Source: Solimonas sp. SE-A11 (lineage in GTDB: Bacteria > Pseudomonadota > Gammaproteobacteria > Nevskiales > Nevskiaceae). From it: a DNA stretch of 64,000 nt. The stretch covers positions 153,276 to 217,275 of the forward strand of contig NZ_JAUASX010000003.1 of the NCBI RefSeq assembly GCF_030345715.1, in the 5' to 3' direction. The position numbers were made by a program, and so were the translations under genes. Below, one piece after another: positions 59,997-64,000 of the stretch; positions within the stretch are counted from its first letter, which is position 1; each line of letters begins with the position of its first letter. The notes beneath the pieces were generated by a model. The model was not told the origin of the DNA, did no database searches, and saw nothing but the letters and a program-made list of their open reading frames with translations.

Positions 59997-61850
59997 ATGA
60001 AGCCCTACGCAAGCTGGAAGTACGTCGTCCTGGTCCTGGCACTGGTATTCGGCGTGCTGTACTCGGCGCCCAATATCTACGGCGACGACCCCTCGGTGCA
60101 GATCACGATGGAATCCGGCGACCCGCTGCCGGCGGACTTCGCCGACATCGTCGCCCGGGCCCTGGAGTCCCAGAAGCTGGTGCCGATCTCCAGCGGGGTG
60201 GAGGACAGCCACTGGGTCGTCCGCCTGGCGAATACCGACGCCCAGCTGCAGGCCTCCGAGCAGCTCAAGCGCGAACTGGGCCGGGGCTACATCGTCGCCC
60301 TGAACTCGGCCTCCAAGACGCCGGCCTGGCTGCGCGCCATCGGCGCCAAGCCGATGAACCTGGGCCTGGACCTGCGCGGCGGCGTGCACTTCCTGCTGGA
60401 AGTGGACATCGACGAGGTCAACAAGAAGGCCGTCCAGCGCATCATCACGGACGTGCCGGCCTTCCTGCGCAAGGAAAACGTGCGCTACACCGGCCGCCGT
60501 GAGGCCAACGGCGCCGCGGTGCTGGAGTTCGCCGACGCCGCGACGCTGGAAGAGGCGCGCAAGCTGGTCGCGCGCAACTTCCCCGAATACAGCCTGGCGG
60601 TGCCGGCCAACAATCCCAACCAGCTGCAGATCTCGCTGTCGCAGCAGGAAGCCAAGCGCATCGTCGACTTCGCGGTGCAGCAAAACCTGACCACCCTGCG
60701 CAGCCGCGTCAACCAGCTCGGCGTGGCCGAGCCGCTGGTGCAGCGCCAGGGCGTCAACCGCATCGTGGTCCAGTTGCCGGGCGTGCAGGACACCACCCGC
60801 GTCAAGGAACTGCTGGGCGCCACCGCCACGCTGGAATACCGTGCGGTGGATGAGTCCGACGCCTACTCCGCGGCGGCCAGCGGCATCACTCCGGCCGGCA
60901 CCGAGCTGTTCTACACCCGCGAGGATCGCCGCCCCGTGCTGCTCAAGCGCGAGATCATCGCTGGTGGTGACAACCTGGTCGATGCCTCCGCCACGGTGGA
61001 CGAGCAGGGCGGCCCCGCCGTCAGCGTCGTGCTGGACGGCCCCGCCGCCAAGCGCATGTACGCCTTCACCGAGAAGAACGTCGGCAAGCCGATGGCGGTG
61101 CTGTTCAAGGAGCGCGAGGTCGTCACCAACTACAACGCCCAGGGCGTGGCGATGCGCGAGCACCGCGACGTCGAGGAGATCATCTCCATCGCCAGCATCC
61201 GCGGCGTGTTCGGCAAGCGCTTCCAGACCACCGGCCTGTCCAGCAAGGAGGCCCACGACCTGGCCCTGCTGCTGAAGGCCGGCGCCCTGGCGGCCCCGGT
61301 CGAGATCGTGGAAGAGCGCACCGTCGGTCCCAGCCTGGGGGCCGACAACATCCGCCGCGGCATCGCCGCCGCCGTGCTGGGCATGGCGCTTGTGGGGCTC
61401 TTCATGGTTGTCTATTACCGGGTATTCGGCTTGTTTGCCGTGGCGGCCGTGCTGCTCAACACCGTCCTGGTAGCCGCCATCCTGTCGCTGCTGCAGGCCA
61501 CGCTGACCATGCCCGGCATCGCCGGCATCGTGCTGCACCTCGGTATCGCCATCGACGCCAACGTTCTGATCTACGAGAGAATTCGAGAAGAACTCCGCAA
61601 TGGCATGAAACCCCATGCGGCGATCGAGGCGGGTTACGACCGAGCCTTCCTGACCATTGCGGATGCCAACATCACGGTGTTGATCGCCACCATGACGCTG
61701 TTCGCCCTGGGCGCGGGCCCCATCAAGGGCTTTGCCATCACTCTGGCCATCGGCATCGTCTGTTCGCAGTTCACCGCCATCGTCGGGTCGCGTGCACTGG
61801 CCCAGCTGTTCTTCGCCAAGCGTCCCCTCAAGGACGTGCCGGTCTGGTGA
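59997..61850 (+). CDS. secD: Protein translocase subunit SecD
   Basis: A 617-residue inner-membrane protein with six predicted membrane spans, the large periplasmic P1 domain (residues about 30-440) and the transport block LGIAIDANVLIYERIREE. It works with SecF to drive protein export using the proton gradient. The ATG at 59997 gives a normal first membrane segment (YVVLVLALVFGVLYSAPNI). Length matches E. coli SecD (615). Two stable hairpins lie in the 113-bp gap from yajC. Confidence 0.96.
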   Translation: MKPYASWKYVVLVLALVFGVLYSAPNIYGDDPSVQITMESGDPLPADFADIVARALESQKLVPISSGVEDSHWVVRLANTDAQLQASEQLKRELGRGYIVALNSASKTPAWLRAIGAKPMNLGLDLRGGVHFLLEVDIDEVNKKAVQRIITDVPAFLRKENVRYTGRREANGAAVLEFADAATLEEARKLVARNFPEYSLAVPANNPNQLQISLSQQEAKRIVDFAVQQNLTTLRSRVNQLGVAEPLVQRQGVNRIVVQLPGVQDTTRVKELLGATATLEYRAVDESDAYSAAASGITPAGTELFYTREDRRPVLLKREIIAGGDNLVDASATVDEQGGPAVSVVLDGPAAKRMYAFTEKNVGKPMAVLFKEREVVTNYNAQGVAMREHRDVEEIISIASIRGVFGKRFQTTGLSSKEAHDLALLLKAGALAAPVEIVEERTVGPSLGADNIRRGIAAAVLGMALVGLFMVVYYRVFGLFAVAAVLLNTVLVAAILSLLQATLTMPGIAGIVLHLGIAIDANVLIYERIREELRNGMKPHAAIEAGYDRAFLTIADANITVLIATMTLFALGAGPIKGFAITLAIGIVCSQFTAIVGSRALAQLFFAKRPLKDVPVW

Positions 61851-61873
61851 TCGGGCACTGAAAGGTTACAGTC

Positions 61874-62803
61874 ATGAAAATCTTCGCCAATGTTCCCAAC
61901 ATCAACTTCATGGCCCAGCGCAAGACCGGGCTATGGGCGTCGGGCGTGCTCACCCTGGTGGCGATCGCCCTGATCGCCTTCCACGGACTCAATTTCGGTA
62001 TCGACTTCACCGGCGGCGTGCTGGTGGAAGTCAGCTACCCGCAGCAGGTCGAGCTGGAAGAGGTCCGCTCCGAACTGGGGGAGGCCGGCTACCACAATGC
62101 CATGGTGCAGCACTTCGGCAGCAACTCCTCCCTGCTGATCCGCCTGCCCCCGGCCAGGGACGCCAGCACCGCCGAGGTCAGCAGCCGGGTGCTGGAAGCC
62201 TTGCACGCGCAAGAGAAGGGCATCGAACTGCGGCGCATCGAGTTCGTCGGCCCGCAGGTGGGCGAGGAACTGTTCAACGACGGCGGCCTGGCCCTGCTGG
62301 TGGCCTTCATCGGCATCGCCGTCTACATCATGTTCCGCTTCGAGTGGAAATTCTCGGTCGGCGCCGTCGCCGCCGTGATCCACGACGTCATCATGGTGCT
62401 GGGTTTTCTGGCCCTGTTCGACATCGAGTTCGACATCACCACACTGGCCGCCATCCTGGCGCTGATGGGCTACTCAAACAACGAAACCATCGTCATCTTC
62501 GACCGCGTACGCGAAAACCTGCGTGACGAGCGCCGCATGGAAGTCCTTGATGTCGTTAATCTTTCTGTTAACCAGACGCTGCTTCGCTCGATCATCACCC
62601 ACGTTTCGACTTCGCTGGTGCTGATCGCCCTGCTGGCCCTGGGCGGTGCCACGGTACACAGCTTCTCGTCGGCCCTGCTGGTTGGCGTGATCGTTGCTAC
62701 CTACTCCTCGATCTACATTTCGACCAACCTGGCCGTGGCCCTGGGTGTTTCCCGCGAAGACCTGCTGCCGCCCCAGGACAAGGAATTGGACGAAATGCCG
62801 TGA
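61874..62803 (+). CDS. secF: Protein translocase subunit SecF
   Basis: A 309-residue inner-membrane partner of SecD with six predicted spans. Motifs include FGIDFTGGVLVEVSYP near the N-terminus and YSNNETIVIFDRVRENLR in the membrane core. It starts 23 bp after secD. It ends the operon; no strong terminator is visible, and a 274-bp gap precedes the polysaccharide gene. Confidence 0.96.
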   Translation: MKIFANVPNINFMAQRKTGLWASGVLTLVAIALIAFHGLNFGIDFTGGVLVEVSYPQQVELEEVRSELGEAGYHNAMVQHFGSNSSLLIRLPPARDASTAEVSSRVLEALHAQEKGIELRRIEFVGPQVGEELFNDGGLALLVAFIGIAVYIMFRFEWKFSVGAVAAVIHDVIMVLGFLALFDIEFDITTLAAILALMGYSNNETIVIFDRVRENLRDERRMEVLDVVNLSVNQTLLRSIITHVSTSLVLIALLALGGATVHSFSSALLVGVIVATYSSIYISTNLAVALGVSREDLLPPQDKELDEMP

Positions 62804-63077
62804 CCCCCGATTGAGGTGGGAGCAGGGCCCCGGTAATTGGCGTAGGCTACGATCGTGAAAATGCTGCTGCGGTGCAGCAATCATCAGGAATTTGAGCTAA
62901 GATTCACCTGTGAAGGGTGGCTTGCGCCATCCTTGATCGATGATTTGAGGCTCTGCAGTAGATAATTCCCGTTTGAGGGTGCTGTATTTTCAATAATGTC
63001 GGGTGCTATGTGACCTTGCGCGCAGTCAGGCTGCTGGTTCGGAAGGACAATACGCTCGATATGAAAAGGGCAATCCA

Positions 63078-64000
63078 ATGCCGCTGAGCAGAGAAGTTGG
63101 GGCGCGTCTTGCAACGACGCTGATCGGGCTATCCTCGCCTCACAAGCGACTGATTGCACTTTCGGCCGATGTGCTGATGGTGCTGGCTTCCAGCTATGTC
63201 CTGTGCGCGCTATTCCTGCGCCAACCCATTCCCCCGCAGGAAGTCTTCCTCAGCTTTATCCTGCCTGCTCCCCTCTTTGTCCTCCCAGCGCTCCACGTGG
63301 TCGGCGTCTACGACGCCATGATCCGCTTCTGGAGCGGTAACCAAGTCTTCCGCGTGCTGGCGGGAACCCTGCTGGGCATGGCTTCGCTCGGCTGCATCCT
63401 GTTGCTTGCCTCTTCTTTGAATTCCTATTGGAACATGCTGGTGCTACAGGGGATCGTGGTTTTCATGTCCCTGTCCTGGCTTCGTTTCGTCGCCAGCTCA
63501 TTGCTGCGCCCGGTCACTCATGGCGTCAAGTCGGAGCGAGTGCTGATCTATGGTGCTGGCCGCGCCGGCAGCCAGCTGGCCAGCGCCCTGATGGCCTCCG
63601 GCGAATACTGGCCAGTTGCTTTCGCAGACGACCGCAGGGATCTCACCGGACGCCTGGCCGGTGGTCTGCGAGTCTACGCCCCGGACAATCTGGCCGGCTT
63701 GCGTGATCGCCTGAAGTTCACGCGCGTGCTGCTGGCTATGCCCTCCGCCTCGGCGTCTCGCCGCGCCGCGATCGTTCGCAGCCTCGAGCCGCTGGCCCTC
63801 AAGGTCATGGTGATGCCTGGCCTGGATGAACTCGCCTGTGGCCGCAAGCAGGTTGGAGAGTTGCGCGATGTGCAGGTTGAAGACCTGCTAGGGCGAGAGC
63901 CGGTGTGCCCGGATACGCGCCTGATGGAGGCCTTCATCAAGGACAAGAGCGTCCTGATCACCGGTGCCGGCGGCTCCATCGGCTCCGAGCTGTGCCGGCA
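63078..64000 (+). CDS. Nucleotide-sugar 4,6-dehydratase of the PglF/WbpM/CapD type (cut by window edge)
   Basis: The first 307 residues are present; the frame remains open at the right edge. Four membrane segments occupy about residues 25-140. A first Rossmann motif VLIYGAGRAGS starts at residue 155 and the main SDR cofactor loop ITGAGGSIGSE begins at residue 294. This matches membrane UDP-N-acetylglucosamine 4,6-dehydratases (PglF, WbpM, CapD) that start UDP-bacillosamine or QuiNAc/FucNAc synthesis. The ATG at 63078 gives a plausible first helix. It probably opens a surface polysaccharide locus beyond the window. Confidence 0.88.
   Translation, partial: MPLSREVGARLATTLIGLSSPHKRLIALSADVLMVLASSYVLCALFLRQPIPPQEVFLSFILPAPLFVLPALHVVGVYDAMIRFWSGNQVFRVLAGTLLGMASLGCILLLASSLNSYWNMLVLQGIVVFMSLSWLRFVASSLLRPVTHGVKSERVLIYGAGRAGSQLASALMASGEYWPVAFADDRRDLTGRLAGGLRVYAPDNLAGLRDRLKFTRVLLAMPSASASRRAAIVRSLEPLALKVMVMPGLDELACGRKQVGELRDVQVEDLLGREPVCPDTRLMEAFIKDKSVLITGAGGSIGSELCR

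Noticed and set aside
59787-61616. A 609-codon open frame on the minus strand
   Set aside because: It lies antisense to secD, has low-complexity composition and no ribosome-binding site; a shadow frame.
62804-63077. A JUMPstart/ops element before the polysaccharide gene
   Set aside because: No GGCGGTAGC-type ops core could be found; only small hairpins and an AT-richer segment are present.

Overview
The window is GC-rich chromosomal DNA from a free-living gammaproteobacterium. The gene content suggests the Nevskiales / Solimonas-Nevskia neighbourhood. Pointers are paired DUF1302/DUF1329 proteins, a wax ester synthase/DGAT, steroid-type flavoprotein and CoA genes, an N-terminal-phosphatase glucosylglycerol-phosphate synthase next to a YcaD-like transporter, and many dispersed intergenic hairpin repeats. 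The taxonomic placement is inference; there is no rRNA here. I found no phage, transposase or CRISPR. One tRNA-Leu(CAA) is present.

Layout. (1) 1-2.6 kb: a DUF1214-type protein cut by the left edge, a divergent TetR regulator, a stand-alone APS kinase (cysC), then about 500 bp of structured intergenic repeat. (2) 2.6-26.5 kb: a catabolic/lipid block. It holds an atypical SDR, a DUF1302 outer-membrane-type protein, a periplasmic PQQ dehydrogenase, a KstD-like flavoprotein, a TetR, a DUF35/thiolase-like pair, an alpha/beta hydrolase, a small unknown protein, an acyl-CoA ligase, an SRPBCC protein, a family III CoA transferase and an amidohydrolase. These are followed by pirin, DUF1329, an SDR, a flavin reductase with a C-terminal MarR-like domain, a second DUF1302 paralogue and the wax ester synthase. 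Together they look like uptake, oxidation, CoA activation and C-C cleavage of a hydrophobic, perhaps steroid- or terpenoid-like, substrate, with a link to storage lipid. The substrate is inference.

(3) 26.6-36.6 kb: an envelope-signalling block with two lipoproteins (Ig-like and NHL-repeat), two OmpR/EnvZ-type two-component systems, two paralogous DUF4382 lipoproteins, an EF-hand protein and a glutathione transferase. (4) 36.7-44.2 kb: an HD-domain protein, a GH31 lipoprotein, an exported purple-acid-phosphatase-like phosphoesterase, queA, tRNA-Leu, a chagasin-type protease inhibitor, tgt and a small secreted protein. (5) 44.5-51.1 kb: an exported cluster of DUF1800, DUF1501, a Tat-type flavin amine oxidase and a nitrilase-like lipoprotein, divergent from a TetR with a 28-bp palindrome in the shared promoter. 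(6) 51.2-58.3 kb: a zinc metallopeptidase, the glucosylglycerol genes (transporter and GgpPS) behind a strikingly AT-rich leader, glutathione peroxidase and an acyl-CoA dehydrogenase. (7) 58.5-64 kb: UDP-glucuronate 4-epimerase, yajC-secD-secF, and the start of a PglF/WbpM-type nucleotide-sugar dehydratase cut by the right edge, probably the beginning of a surface polysaccharide locus.

The most unusual non-coding signal is a modular repeat (18.2, 32.8 and 33.0 kb). Its stem-loops keep the same architecture while the stem sequences differ completely, which is covariation-like, and two copies overlap the stop codons of adjacent genes. The most unusual coding signals are an SDR whose catalytic Tyr is Ser, a thiolase-like protein lacking its nucleophilic Cys paired with a DUF35 protein, a CoA transferase that looks circularly permuted, and the exported DUF1800/DUF1501/amine oxidase/nitrilase-like cluster.
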